Origin: UKL13-2 sp031414695
GTDB taxonomy: Bacteria; Pseudomonadota; Gammaproteobacteria; Burkholderiales; Usitatibacteraceae
Assembly: GCA_031414695.1 (NCBI GenBank)
Contig: JANNWG010000062.1
Coordinates: 62,001-126,000 of the forward strand
DNA length: 64,000 nt
Direction of reading: 5' to 3'
Of the stretch, positions 16,989 through 26,212 are shown piece after piece. Positions within the stretch are counted from its first letter, which is position 1; each line of letters starts with the position of its first letter. The notes under the pieces were generated by a model that had not been told where the DNA came from, did no database searches, and saw only the letters and a list, made by a program, of their open reading frames with translations. A program made the position numbers and the translations under genes.

Positions 16989-18254
16989 TTATTTCGCGGC
17001 GCGTTCAAGCACGGCCGCAAAAAAGCCATCGGTATTTTGCTCTTTTGGTGACAAGCGCAGGTAGTCGTCAGTCTGCTTAATCGCAATTTTGAGTCGCTTT
17101 AGCACTTGAGCAATTGGCACTAACGCGAAGTCAGGGTTTTTTGCTAGGAAGGCTTCAACGATTAACTCATTTTCTTCAGGTAATACGCTGCATGTGGCAT
17201 AGACCAAACGACCACCGGCGGCAACGAGTTTGGCTGAGGCGGCCAAAATAGATGCTTGCTTAACCGTTAGTTCAGCCAAGCCCTCTTCATTCTGACGAAA
17301 TTTCAAATCAGGGTTGCGACGTAACGTGCCTAAGCCCGTACATGGCGCATCGACTAAGACGCGGTCAATCTTGCCGGCGAGGCGTTTGATCTTGGTATCT
17401 TTTTCGCTCGCAATACGCTGTGGGGTGATATTTGATAAACCAGAACGCTTCAAACGCGGTGCGAGATTAGTTAAGCGCTTCTCTGAGACATCAAATGCAT
17501 AAACGCGCCCAGCAGAGGCCATTTGTGCGGCGATAAGTAAAGTCTTGCCACCTGCGCCTGCACAAAAATCAACCACCATCTCGCCACGCTTGGCTTCCAT
17601 GATGAGACCTAAAATCTGAGAGCCTTCGTCTTGGACTTCAATAAAGCCTTCGAGGAATGCGGGATGCTTGGCTAATGATGGTTTGTCTTCGAGCCTAATG
17701 CCGAGTGGTGAATGCGGTGTGAGCGCAGCTTTAATGCCTTCTTGTTGCAATTGTTTGAGTACTGCATCGCGCTTGGCTTTGGTCGAATTGACACGTAGAT
17801 CAAGCGGCGCTGGACTCATCATTGTCTTGCCGAAGTCGATAATTTTGGCGTCCGTCATACCCGAGGCGCGTAAGCGCGCGATGACCCAATCGGGTAATTC
17901 CGCTTCAATGCCAATGGATAAATTGTCGAGCTTTTTTGCCTTCAGTGCGGCTAACCAAGTCTCATCGCCACCACGTAATACCGTATGTAAATCACGCACG
18001 CTAATGCCCATAAAGCGGGTGAGCGCGACTAGCGCCATGCGTCGTGGCGAGCCATCAGTAACGACATGCTCAATAAAACGGCGGTGGCGCAATACGGTGT
18101 AAACCGTTTCGGCAATAAAGCCGCGGTCACGCAACCCTAATTTTGGATGCTCTTTAAAGTACCGTTTCAGGCCGATATCCGCAGGCGAGGTCAACGGCAA
18201 AATAACAGTCAATGCATCAACGAGAGCGTGATACAAAGCAAGGGTAAGCGGCAT
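16989..18254 (-). CDS. rsmB: 16S rRNA m5C methyltransferase, RsmB/NOP family
   Basis: A SAM-dependent RNA cytosine-5 methyltransferase; E. coli RsmB acts on C967 of 16S rRNA. I chose the internal ATG (MPLTLALYHALVDAL) as start, giving 421 residues; the frame is open 11 codons further to 18287. The N-terminal NusB-like part includes RYFKEHPKLGLRDRGFIAET. The catalytic domain shows CAGAGGKTLLIAAQM, VYAFDVSEKRL, DAPCTGLGTLRRNPD and the nucleophile Cys in VYATCSVLPEEN. The sequence style is that of the shorter betaproteobacterial RsmB-like group, so exact target specificity is less certain than the reaction. Confidence 0.88.
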   Translation of the reverse strand: MPLTLALYHALVDALTVILPLTSPADIGLKRYFKEHPKLGLRDRGFIAETVYTVLRHRRFIEHVVTDGSPRRMALVALTRFMGISVRDLHTVLRGGDETWLAALKAKKLDNLSIGIEAELPDWVIARLRASGMTDAKIIDFGKTMMSPAPLDLRVNSTKAKRDAVLKQLQQEGIKAALTPHSPLGIRLEDKPSLAKHPAFLEGFIEVQDEGSQILGLIMEAKRGEMVVDFCAGAGGKTLLIAAQMASAGRVYAFDVSEKRLTNLAPRLKRSGLSNITPQRIASEKDTKIKRLAGKIDRVLVDAPCTGLGTLRRNPDLKFRQNEEGLAELTVKQASILAASAKLVAAGGRLVYATCSVLPEENELIVEAFLAKNPDFALVPIAQVLKRLKIAIKQTDDYLRLSPKEQNTDGFFAAVLERAAK

Positions 18255-18503
18255 GGGTATGAGTAGGCTGGACAAGGCGGCAATCAATGGCTAAGGGTTA
18301 GCGCGAGCGATATTGGAATTTTTTGCGCCCGGAACAACCGCACCACCGGACAACCAGTACATCTACACTTGTAAGAAGCAAAAAACGAGGGCACATTATC
18401 GCAGAAACGGCGCCTGAAACCAAGTGAAAAATAGCATTTGTGCTCTTGGAATATGCTTTGAAAGGCGAACTTGACAGATAAGACTGCTATTTGTCGTTTT
18501 TTT

Positions 18504-19628
18504 CTAACGTTCGCCTGTTCCTGAGATGCCTATACGAGTAACTAACTGTTCTACGGGAAATTTGCCGAGATAGAGCTTAATTTTGACGGGCAAGTAGAAA
18601 TATTGTGGTGCTAACCAGACCTCGTATGCGTCTTCAGGGTTGGCCGCGGCGGAGAGGAGTCGGATCGTTTCAATCTTGCCGATTCGTGTCTCAAGCGTCT
18701 CAACCCCCATTTTTTTAAATTGATAGCGATAGACTTTGCGTGCGTTGGTGACAAGCACATCTAAATTGTCGGCTGATTCAGCAATACGTGGCGCATCAAA
18801 AGCGAGTTGAAATAAAAAGCTTTGCATGTCCTGCATGTCACGATTTAGTGGCACGACGCGTGATTCACGTCGTCCTTTAAATTGCAGCGAATTGGTGGCG
18901 CGTTGAAACTCGGCTGTCTCAGTAACGCCTTCGCCGCGTCGAATGGAAAAAGTGGCAGGTCGCAATCCTTCATCGGTTATTTCACCGACGCTTTGCTGAT
19001 AAATTACGCCCGCAAAGGCGGAAACTAAAAAACCTGTTGCTTCAGTGCTGGATTCGATTTCATAACGCGTGCCTTTACGCGTCCACTTGAAATTTGCCAC
19101 GCCATCGGTAATAGCGGAGGTTAATTTATATTCAATCGAAATACGTTCGGCAAAGGCCGGGGCGCTACGTTTGGTAGCGACGCTGGCGGCCACTTTTTCG
19201 ACAACATCATCAGCGGCAATGACAACCGGGGCAGTTGTTGCTGCTAGCGGCGCTGCTGGCTCGCTCGTTTCAGAAGCGGCAATAACATTAGGCGCTGTAA
19301 CTAGTAGTTCTTGGACAACATCAGTTGGTGCGACCGCAATTACATTTTCGGGCGCGGTGAAATTAGCCTCCGATTTTTTAGCGAGTGGTGCTGGATTTGC
19401 GCGCGGTTTGGCGGTTGCTACACGATTAGGTGCAACCACATTAGCGGCTGTTGGCGTTGACATTGCTGGCGTTAGCTGAGCGTCGTAGCGCACGACTTCT
19501 GCCTTGTTCGTCGGATTAAAATCAATCGCCCAATATGGGGAAGCGACATAAATGGCCGCATGGATGCATAGCGAAATCACGAGCGCTATCATCACATGGC
19601 GTGATTGATTGTGAATAGTTGTGCTCAT
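18504..19628 (-). CDS. DUF3108 domain protein with membrane anchor and Ala/Pro-rich linker
   Basis: A 374-residue protein: one membrane segment at about 13-31 (VMIALVISLCIHAAIYVAS), then an Ala/Val/Pro-rich linker to about residue 165, then a DUF3108 beta-rich domain (ISIEYKLTS, TRYEIESSTEATGF, and the C-terminal DAYEVWLAPQYFYLPVKIK). The domain is also in the next gene upstream, so this is a tandem pair of paralogues. DUF3108 proteins are envelope proteins of unknown function; the anchor plus linker suggests the domain hangs in the periplasm. It is 30 bases behind its paralogue and probably in the purN transcript. Confidence 0.82.
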   Translation of the reverse strand: MSTTIHNQSRHVMIALVISLCIHAAIYVASPYWAIDFNPTNKAEVVRYDAQLTPAMSTPTAANVVAPNRVATAKPRANPAPLAKKSEANFTAPENVIAVAPTDVVQELLVTAPNVIAASETSEPAAPLAATTAPVVIAADDVVEKVAASVATKRSAPAFAERISIEYKLTSAITDGVANFKWTRKGTRYEIESSTEATGFLVSAFAGVIYQQSVGEITDEGLRPATFSIRRGEGVTETAEFQRATNSLQFKGRRESRVVPLNRDMQDMQSFLFQLAFDAPRIAESADNLDVLVTNARKVYRYQFKKMGVETLETRIGKIETIRLLSAAANPEDAYEVWLAPQYFYLPVKIKLYLGKFPVEQLVTRIGISGTGER

Positions 19629-19658
19629 ACAAGCCGAAGCAATAGTTGCCCAAGTCGG

Positions 19659-20420
19659 CTAGCTACCCACCACCACCAAATCAACAAGCGACTGTTCAAG
19701 TTTGTTGCCCTTATTGTCTTCAAAAATAATCTTAACAGGTAGAAAGTTTTTTGACTTAGCTAACCAAATTTCCGCTTTTGATTCGCCCGCCATGACTTCA
19801 CGCGCATATTGAATCGTTTCAAATTCGCCTGCGCGCGTGGTGAGTAGTGGCTCACCTTGTTTCAAATACAAGTAAAGCTCGGCTTCTTTGCCCAACGACA
19901 TTTTGATTGGAATAACGTTGGCCGTTGGTGTTGAAAGCATAAATTGATACATCGCGGTGAGTCGATCGTGCGTACCACTTGTCAATTCAAACGATTCTGT
20001 TTCGGCTTCGCCGTCTTGCTGAAACTCACGCACGATGGCTTTATTCGCCCAATCAAATCGCGAGACGAAATTACGTTTAGTTTCTTTTTTACGTGCGCTC
20101 GAAAATACAGTCGGCACTAAACCATCTTTGCCGATGCGGCCTTCTGAAGACACGATTAGTTCATCTTTAGTGATGAGTGCGGCGATGCCTTCGGTGCGCG
20201 TAGTGGAGGTAATTTTGTAGCGGTTCGCGCCGATGCGCGTGAATTTTTCTTCCACATTGCCAATGAGTAAACCGTTACGTAAGACTTTGTAAGTCGCACT
20301 CACGCTCTGCGGAAATGTCGGCGTTCCTTCCGCTGCCAACGCAAATGTGGCAACGTTAACGAGGCACAAACATAAAATAATGCGGCTAAACGTATGCATT
20401 CGAGCAACACTCCAAATCAA
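19659..20420 (-). CDS. Secreted DUF3108 domain protein
   Basis: A 253-residue protein with a signal peptide (cleavage likely after FALA in the segment VNVATFALAAEGT) and a single DUF3108 domain: SVSATYKVLRNGLLIG, YKITSTTRTEGIAALI, SRFDWANKAIVREF, and KAEIWLAKSKNFLPVKI near the C-terminus. The better start may be the ATG seven codons in (20399, MHTFSRIIL), which gives a more compact signal. Position between purN and the anchored DUF3108 gene is a conserved order in Burkholderiales. Function unknown; periplasmic location is inferred. Confidence 0.82.
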   Translation of the reverse strand: MIWSVARMHTFSRIILCLCLVNVATFALAAEGTPTFPQSVSATYKVLRNGLLIGNVEEKFTRIGANRYKITSTTRTEGIAALITKDELIVSSEGRIGKDGLVPTVFSSARKKETKRNFVSRFDWANKAIVREFQQDGEAETESFELTSGTHDRLTAMYQFMLSTPTANVIPIKMSLGKEAELYLYLKQGEPLLTTRAGEFETIQYAREVMAGESKAEIWLAKSKNFLPVKIIFEDNKGNKLEQSLVDLVVVGS

Positions 20421-20460
20421 CGGGACACCTGCACGAAAAGTCGTGCCCCCGTTTAACGTA

Positions 20461-21036
20461 TTACCCGCCTATTTCGGTGACAGGTCCTTCAATCAGGGCG
20501 CGAATCACCGCAGGGTAGAGACGGTGCTCCTCAATCAGCACACGTTCGGCCAAGCTGGCTTCCGTATCGTTCGCCAAAACAGGCACGCTTACTTGCGCCA
20601 AGATTGGCCCGCAATCGAGCGCTGGCGTAACAATATGCACTGTCGCGCCATGCAGCTTCACGCCCGCCGCCAATGCTTCGCGATGGGTATGCAGGCCAGG
20701 AAAAGCGGGTAATAACGATGGGTGAATATTGATAATGCGATTCGGGTAACAGGCAATAAAATCAGCCCCTAAAACGCGCATAAATCCGGCCAGAATAATG
20801 TAATCAGGTGCGTGTTGATCAATCGTTTGGGCGAGTGCTTGATCAAATTCATCGCGCGTGGCGAATGATTTATGGTCAACAACATGCGTGGCGATGCCAT
20901 GGTAGTTGGCGAATTGCAATCCCTTGGCGTCGCTTTTATTGCTAATCACGGCGCGAATTTCAACAGGCAAATTTGCCTTGATGATGGACTCCATATTGGA
21001 GCCGCGACCGGAGATTAAGATGACAATTGATTTCAT
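20461..21036 (-). CDS. purN: Phosphoribosylglycinamide formyltransferase PurN
   Basis: Transfers a formyl group from 10-formyl-THF to GAR. The 191 residues start with the family's ILISGRGSNMESII, and show the folate/catalytic region LAGFMRVLGADFI, RIINIHPSLLPAFPGLHTH (with the active Asn and His) and HIVTPALDCGPILAQ with the catalytic Asp. It follows purM after 95 bases that hold a hairpin repeat copy, so purMN is probably one unit. Confidence 0.97.
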   Translation of the reverse strand: MKSIVILISGRGSNMESIIKANLPVEIRAVISNKSDAKGLQFANYHGIATHVVDHKSFATRDEFDQALAQTIDQHAPDYIILAGFMRVLGADFIACYPNRIINIHPSLLPAFPGLHTHREALAAGVKLHGATVHIVTPALDCGPILAQVSVPVLANDTEASLAERVLIEEHRLYPAVIRALIEGPVTEIGG

Positions 21037-21054
21037 TGCTGATGATTATTTTTG

Positions 21055-21122
21055 ATAAACACTAGTAATGGCGGGTGTTTTCAACAATAAATGCCTGAAA
21101 ATAGCCGCCAATAAACGAGTTT
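21055..21122. repeat. 67-bp intergenic hairpin repeat, copy 5
   Basis: Between purM (stop) and purN (start). Arms GGCGG and CCGCC around a TTTTCA / TGAAAA stem; ends CGCCAATAAACGAGTTT. Confidence 0.75.
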
Positions 21123-21131
21123 GAATAAAAA

Positions 21132-22172
21132 TTAAAGCACAATTGTTTGTGCTTCAGTGTCAGTGCGTTCGCGTATTTCGCCTATTGTAAATACTGTTTC
21201 ACCTGCTGCGACTAAGTGCGCGATGGCGCTTTCAGCGTCACTTTTTGCCACCACTACGACCATGCCGATGCCACAATTAAATGTGCGCGCCATTTCAGCC
21301 GCGTCAACTTTGCCATGCTCTTGAAGCCACGCGAAAATCGGTGGGGCAACCCATGAAGTACGTTCGATGACGGCGGTAACATTTTTTGGCAGCACGCGTG
21401 GAATGTTTTCCGTTAAGCCGCCACCCGTAATATGCGCCATGCCTTTGACTACACCCGTTTTGATGAGTGATAGCAGAGGCTTTACATAGATGCGCGTAGG
21501 TGCGAGCAGGTCGAGAGCCAATTGTTTATTGTTGTCCGCATGCAAATCCGCGCCGCTACGTGCGATGATTTTACGAATCAGCGAAAAGCCATTTGAGTGT
21601 GCGCCGGATGATTGCAAGCCAAGCACGACATCGCCGGCAGCAATTGTTTTGCCGGTGATGATGGCGTCTTTTTCGACCAAGCCAACGGCAAATCCTGCAA
21701 GGTCGTATTCGCCTTCGGGATACATCGAAGGCATTTCAGCGGTCTCGCCACCGATGAGTGCGCAACCCGAAAGCTCGCACCCAAACGCAATGCCTTTGAC
21801 GACATCCGTTGCCACCGCCACGTCAAGCTTGCCGCACGCAAAATAATCCAGAAAAAATATCGGCTCTGCACCCTGCACTAAGATGTCATTCACACTCATG
21901 GCGACTAAATCTTGGCCGACGGTGTCATGCTTATTTAATTCAAAGGCTAATTTTAATTTGGTGCCGACACCGTCTGTACCCGCCACCATTACTGGATTTT
22001 TATAGTTTTTTGAAACTTCCACTAACGCGCCAAAACCGCCAATACCACCCAATACTTCTGGTCGCATGGTGCGCTTGGCGAATGGCTTGATGTTTTCAAC
22101 TAGCGCGTCGCCGGCGTCAATATCGACACCCGCGTCTTTGTAAGTCAGTGGTGCAAGAGATTGTGTGGTCAT
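21132..22172 (-). CDS. purM: Phosphoribosylformylglycinamidine cyclo-ligase PurM
   Basis: PurM closes the imidazole ring to form AIR, using ATP. The 346 residues match the family length. Seen: YKDAGVDIDAGDALVENIKP at the N-terminus, GGFGALVEV, GTDGVGTKLKLAFEL, DLVAMSVNDILVQGAEP, GGETAEMPSMYPEGEYDLAG, and GGGLTENIPRVLP. It is divergent from the PerM-type permease gene with only 47 bases between them, so the two promoters must overlap or share that gap. Confidence 0.97.
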   Translation of the reverse strand: MTTQSLAPLTYKDAGVDIDAGDALVENIKPFAKRTMRPEVLGGIGGFGALVEVSKNYKNPVMVAGTDGVGTKLKLAFELNKHDTVGQDLVAMSVNDILVQGAEPIFFLDYFACGKLDVAVATDVVKGIAFGCELSGCALIGGETAEMPSMYPEGEYDLAGFAVGLVEKDAIITGKTIAAGDVVLGLQSSGAHSNGFSLIRKIIARSGADLHADNNKQLALDLLAPTRIYVKPLLSLIKTGVVKGMAHITGGGLTENIPRVLPKNVTAVIERTSWVAPPIFAWLQEHGKVDAAEMARTFNCGIGMVVVVAKSDAESAIAHLVAAGETVFTIGEIRERTDTEAQTIVL

Positions 22173-22219
22173 AGAGTCGAGTGAAATGAAACAGCAAATG
22201 CGCGCTGATTTCAGTTAGG

Positions 22220-23383
22220 ATGCGGATTCAAGAGACCAACATTTTACCGGATATGAACCCAAGACGAACTCAGTCCTCAACACCAAATTTCTTAACCAAG
22301 CTTCGCGCCAAAACCGCGCCGCGTTTACCGCGCTGGCTGGATTGGCATATGGCGTCCATTTCATTTGCGCTGGTGATATTTGGATTGCTGCTGTGGCTGC
22401 TGTCACCCATCTTAGCGCCGTTTTTGGCCGCAGCTATTTTGGCCTATATTTTTGACCCATTGGTTGATAAATGCGAGGCGCGCGGGCTGTCGCGAACAAT
22501 GGGTACGGTGATGGCGGTCTTGGTATTGTTGATTGCAGTGGTGTTACTAGTGGTGATTATCTTGCCGCTTTTTTACAAAGAAATATCGCAGTTAACGCAA
22601 ATGATTCCAAATTTTGTCGAGCATCTTAAAACGACTGTGGTGCCTTGGGTAACTGCTAAAACAGGCGTGGAAATCAATCTTGACCCAACCTCGTTTCGGC
22701 AATTTATGCAGGAAAACATTGGTGATGCAGGCGGTATCGCCAAACGAGTATTTGCTACCGTGGGAACCGGCGGTTTGGCGGTAGTGGCGGTGCTGGTGAA
22801 TTTAGCGCTCATTCCGATTGTGTTGTTTTACGTGCTGCGCGATTGGGATATTTTGGTCGCGCAAGTAGATGCGATGATTCCACGCCGCTTTCACAGCACC
22901 GTGACAGGCATTACGCGCGAAATTGACGCCGTGCTCTCCGAATTTTTGCGCGGGCAAATCACGGTAATGATGCTAATGGCCGTGTTTTACGTGATTGGGC
23001 TTTGGGCGGTCGGACTTAATTTTGCATTACCCGTTGGGCTGATCACAGGCTTACTCGTGTTTGTACCGTATTTAGGTGTGGGCCTTGGCATGTTGTTAGG
23101 CACGGTAGCAGCCGTGTTGCAGTTTGATTCCATCACCGGTGTGGCGCTTGTCTGGGCGGTGTTTGCAGTGGGTCAGGTCGTCGAGAGTATTTTTATCACG
23201 CCAAAATTTGTTGGTGAGCGTATTGGCCTACACCCGGTTGCCGTTATTTTTGCATTGTTGGCTTTTGGGCAGCTCTTCGGCTTTTTTGGCGTGCTGTTAG
23301 CACTGCCTGCGAGTGCCGCCATATTGGTCGGCTTACGGCATTTGCAGGCGAATTATCAATCGAGCAATGTGTATAAGAAGTAA
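22220..23383 (+). CDS. AI-2E family / PerM-type permease
   Basis: A 387-residue polytopic membrane protein of the AI-2E transporter superfamily. Hydrophobic helices at about 45-90 and 95-120, a soluble central part (residues 125-190), then helices from 195 to 365. The family signature region FVPYLGVGLGMLLGTVAA and the later FITPKFVGERIGLHPVAVIF are both present. Substrate is unknown; members have been linked to autoinducer-2 export, Na+/H+ exchange or general efflux. The start could be 22220 or the ATG at 22253 (MNPRRTQSS). The stop codon overlaps a hairpin repeat copy. Confidence 0.88.
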   Translation: MRIQETNILPDMNPRRTQSSTPNFLTKLRAKTAPRLPRWLDWHMASISFALVIFGLLLWLLSPILAPFLAAAILAYIFDPLVDKCEARGLSRTMGTVMAVLVLLIAVVLLVVIILPLFYKEISQLTQMIPNFVEHLKTTVVPWVTAKTGVEINLDPTSFRQFMQENIGDAGGIAKRVFATVGTGGLAVVAVLVNLALIPIVLFYVLRDWDILVAQVDAMIPRRFHSTVTGITREIDAVLSEFLRGQITVMMLMAVFYVIGLWAVGLNFALPVGLITGLLVFVPYLGVGLGMLLGTVAAVLQFDSITGVALVWAVFAVGQVVESIFITPKFVGERIGLHPVAVIFALLAFGQLFGFFGVLLALPASAAILVGLRHLQANYQSSNVYKK

Positions 23384-23448
23384 AACATCCCTATTGACGG
23401 GTATTTTCAGGCTATTTGTTCTTAAAAAGCCCGCCCATATTGATGTTT
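23382..23448. repeat. 67-bp intergenic hairpin repeat, copy 6 (diverged)
   Basis: Begins in the permease stop codon. Retains ATTGACGGGTATTTT on the left and AAAAAGCCCGCCCATATTGA on the right, which can still pair as a stem. Confidence 0.6.
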
Positions 23449-23605
23449 GTATTTTTATAGAATCTATTCTTTTCACGCTTAATACCAACAGCTCTATTCA
23501 TTCTAGGATTGATTCTAGGCAGATTTTTTTCACGCACCCTCACCGCACTCAAGTTAGATAGTAATCCGTTCAATTGGCATAACTAAGATATCGTGTGCGC
23601 GTTAG

Positions 23606-23798
23606 TCACTTAGGGCAACCTTTTGCACGGTAGTTTGCTGCTGGGGGATTTCGCATTTGCTCGATTTTTATCAGCGCGGCAATAAGACGCATGCAGTTGA
23701 AGTGAGTGATTACGCGTGGCGGGACGTGTGATGGCTGGGGCTGCCGCATCTGCGAGATTGGGATGATTGGCTGGCAGGGTTTATGTTACTGACTGAAG
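23606..23798 (+). pseudogene. Possible small gene remnant between the permease and feoB
   Basis: The 402-base gap between the permease and feoB holds the repeat copy and then about 330 bases without an intact gene. In one frame a tryptophan-rich, protein-like stretch is readable: HAVEVSDYAWRDV, a stop (TGA), then WLGLPHLRDWDDWLAGF. Just upstream another frame gives GSLLLGDFAFARFLSARQ. This looks like a short gene broken by a stop and a frameshift, but I do not recognise the family and chance cannot be excluded. Confidence 0.25.
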
Positions 23799-25687
23799 TA
23801 TATTGCGACTCTGTAAGTCACAAACGACGCCAGATAGGCGAGCGCAAATAAATAACCCGCCATCAAGAGTGGCATTTTCCAGCCGCCTGTTTCGCGTTTC
23901 ACAGTTGCAAGGGTAGATAAACATTGCGGCGCGAATACAAACCACGCTAACAACGACAAAGCCGTCGCCAAAGACCATTGGTTTGCAATTAGCGGTGATA
24001 ATGCTGCCGCAGTATCGCTACCTGCGGCGGATAACGCATACACAGTGCCAAGTGATGCGACAGCGACCTCACGTGCGGCCATGCCGGGAACCAATGCAAT
24101 GCAAATTTGCCAATTAAAGCCAATGGGCGCAAATATCACAGCGAGTACACGACCTATTGTGCCTGCGAGGCTATATTCAATAGCCGCACCTGTTGCACCA
24201 TCGGGCGGGCCTGGCACGCTGGCTAAAAACCAAAGCAGTATCGTCAGCAATAAAATAATGCCCCCAACGCGCTTGATAAATATCAGCGCACGTTGCCACA
24301 AACCGATGGCGATACCACGCACTGTCGGCCAATGATAATTAGGTAGCTCCATCATCAGCGGACGCGGCAATCGCCCACTGCGGGTGAATGTCTTTAAGCA
24401 CCACGCAACGGCCATCGCACCAAAAATGCCTGCAAGGTAGAGCGTGAATAACACTAGACCTTGAAATGAAAAAATCCCTGCCACTTCGCGCTCTGCAATA
24501 AATGCGCCGATGAGTAGTGCATAAACGGGCAAACGTGCTGAGCACGTCATCAGCGGGGCAATCATGATGGTGACAATGCGATCACGCGGATTCGCAATAG
24601 TGCGCGCCGCCATGATGCCGGGTATTGCACATGCAAAGCTTGAAAGCAGTGGGATGAAAGAGCGCCCAGATAACCCCACGCTTCCCATCAGGCGATCAAG
24701 CAAAAATGCTGCGCGTGGTAAGTAACCTGACTCCTCTAGTACCAAAATAAAAAAAAATAAAATCAAAATTTGCGGTAAAAAAACGATGACGCCACCCAGT
24801 CCGGCCACAATGCCATCCACAATCAAGCTGCGTACCCAATGGTCTGCCATGTTGTTTGTGACCACTTCTGCGAGCCAGCCAGTCGCAAATTTAATGGCCT
24901 CCATAGGCACTGCAGCCCAGCTAAATACGGCCTGAAACATTAAAAACAGAATTGCCAATAAGAGCATGCTGCCCCATAAAGGATGCAGTACCACGCGATC
25001 AATTTGGTCAGATGTTGTGTGCGGCACTAGTTTGTCTAGCCCGAGCTGATGCAATATCAATTGAATCGTCTGATGATCCCCTGCGGTATTGACTGACGTA
25101 TTAGGCGGCGAATTTGCGGGTGTCACATTGCCGGTTGCGCTATCAAAGGTCTGTGCATTGATGAACGTTCGTAATGCGGCCTCACCATCCGCCTTGACAC
25201 CAATGGTCGTAACGACTGGCACTGCTAATGCTTGCGAAAGTGCATTTACATCAACATGGATGCCACGGCTTTCAGCCACATCGGTCATGTTGAGTGCCAC
25301 CACGCAAGGGATGCCAAGACGCTTAACCGCCAGTACCAGCCTGAGTGTTCGCCGCAGATTAGTCGCATCGACGACAACGACGACTAAGTCGGGTTGACGC
25401 TCGCCGAGGGCGCGTCCATATAAAACATCGGTGGTCACTTTTTCATCGGGTGAACGTGGATTTAAGCTGTAAGCGCCAGGCAAATCCAGCACGCGTATGG
25501 CGCGTGCTGCCGGTACGCTAGCTGTGAGTAAGCCCTCCTTACGCTCCACTGTCACGCCTGCATAGTTGGCAACTTTTTGGCTGCTTCCGGTGAGCAAATT
25601 AAATAGCGCGGACTTGCCGCAGTTCGGGTTGCCGACAAGCGCAATCAATGTGCCTTGCGGATGAAAGTGAATGACGCTTTTTTTCAT
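23786..25687 (-). CDS. feoB: Ferrous iron transporter FeoB
   Basis: FeoB brings Fe(II) across the inner membrane. The 633 residues comprise an N-terminal G domain with G1 GNPNCGKS (19-26), G2 GVTVERKEG, G3 DLPGAYSL and G4 NMTD, and a membrane domain from about residue 225 with the paired Gate regions (SFACAIPGIMAARTI and GMAAREVAVASLG). It is shorter than the E. coli protein (773), as is common in Betaproteobacteria. The start overlaps the feoA stop (ATGA), so the two are co-translated. No feoC is visible. Confidence 0.96.
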   Translation of the reverse strand: MKKSVIHFHPQGTLIALVGNPNCGKSALFNLLTGSSQKVANYAGVTVERKEGLLTASVPAARAIRVLDLPGAYSLNPRSPDEKVTTDVLYGRALGERQPDLVVVVVDATNLRRTLRLVLAVKRLGIPCVVALNMTDVAESRGIHVDVNALSQALAVPVVTTIGVKADGEAALRTFINAQTFDSATGNVTPANSPPNTSVNTAGDHQTIQLILHQLGLDKLVPHTTSDQIDRVVLHPLWGSMLLLAILFLMFQAVFSWAAVPMEAIKFATGWLAEVVTNNMADHWVRSLIVDGIVAGLGGVIVFLPQILILFFFILVLEESGYLPRAAFLLDRLMGSVGLSGRSFIPLLSSFACAIPGIMAARTIANPRDRIVTIMIAPLMTCSARLPVYALLIGAFIAEREVAGIFSFQGLVLFTLYLAGIFGAMAVAWCLKTFTRSGRLPRPLMMELPNYHWPTVRGIAIGLWQRALIFIKRVGGIILLLTILLWFLASVPGPPDGATGAAIEYSLAGTIGRVLAVIFAPIGFNWQICIALVPGMAAREVAVASLGTVYALSAAGSDTAAALSPLIANQWSLATALSLLAWFVFAPQCLSTLATVKRETGGWKMPLLMAGYLFALAYLASFVTYRVAIYFSQ

Positions 25688-25953
25688 GCTTGATGGATGA
25701 TTGGTGTCACCGTAATACAGCGCGCTTCAGCTAAGCGAATCGCGAAGCTTGACACTCCAATCTTTACAACTAGCGGGTCACCACCAAACATTCCCACTGC
25801 GCTTACAGCTACCTGCTCGCCAGGTAGAAAGCCAATTTCCTGTAAAAGGCTGGTCCATTCTGGTGATGATGGTGGTGCGATGACCTCCACTACACGATGC
25901 AATGTATTCAGCGTCACCTCGCTGAGCAGGCGTGTTTTCACATTATTTTCCAT
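25684..25953 (-). CDS. feoA: FeoA, SH3-like partner of FeoB
   Basis: A small cytoplasmic protein needed for FeoB activity. From the ATG at 25953 (MENNVKTRLLSEVTLN) it has 89 residues; the frame is open ten codons further, to 25983, but those codons lie inside a perfect 17-bp inverted repeat that looks like an operator, so I prefer the shorter start. SH3-like features: EIGFLPGEQVAVSAVGMFGG and DPLVVKIGVSSFAIRLAEA. The last four bases overlap feoB. Confidence 0.9.
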   Translation of the reverse strand: MENNVKTRLLSEVTLNTLHRVVEVIAPPSSPEWTSLLQEIGFLPGEQVAVSAVGMFGGDPLVVKIGVSSFAIRLAEARCITVTPIIHQA

Positions 25954-25954
25954 C

Positions 25955-25995
25955 GCCGTATTGTAAATGAGTTTGGTTCTCATTTACAATACGGC
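25955..25995. promoter_or_regulatory. 17-bp perfect inverted repeat, Fur-like operator of feoAB
   Basis: GCCGTATTGTAAATGAG (25955-25971) is repeated in reverse complement at 25979-25995 with 7 bases between. Read toward feoA the inner part is AAATGAGAACCAAACTCATTT, which resembles a Fur box (TGAGAAT-N-ATTCTCA) with the centre altered. It directly precedes the feoA start at 25953, where a repressor or an RNA stem would control feoAB. Confidence 0.65.
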
Positions 25996-26033
25996 GCAAC
26001 GACATTGTTCACAATCCACTACAGTGAAAAGTA

Positions 26034-26099
26034 AAAGTCTAATAAATACGGTATATCTGGGTCATATATGCTTCAAATAAGCCGCCAATAAACGACTTT
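26034..26099. repeat. 67-bp intergenic hairpin repeat, copy 7 (diverged)
   Basis: In the gap between feoA and the siderophore receptor, both of which start outward from it. The right end AAGCCGCCAATAAACGACTT is fully conserved; the left half is worn. It is the one copy not next to a stop codon. Confidence 0.6.
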
Positions 26100-26212
26100 A
26101 ATATTGTGTCACTGCAGTTATTACACCTCTAAATCCACTACATAACCACCGCGCAAGCCAAGTATCATGACTCAATCAGCCAGCGTATCGAAAACCACAC
26201 CAACTCGATACC

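Noticed and set aside
26100..26212. Fur box before the TonB-dependent receptor
   Set aside because: No stretch in this gap matches the TGAGAAT...ATTCTCA core well; control may come from another site or regulator.
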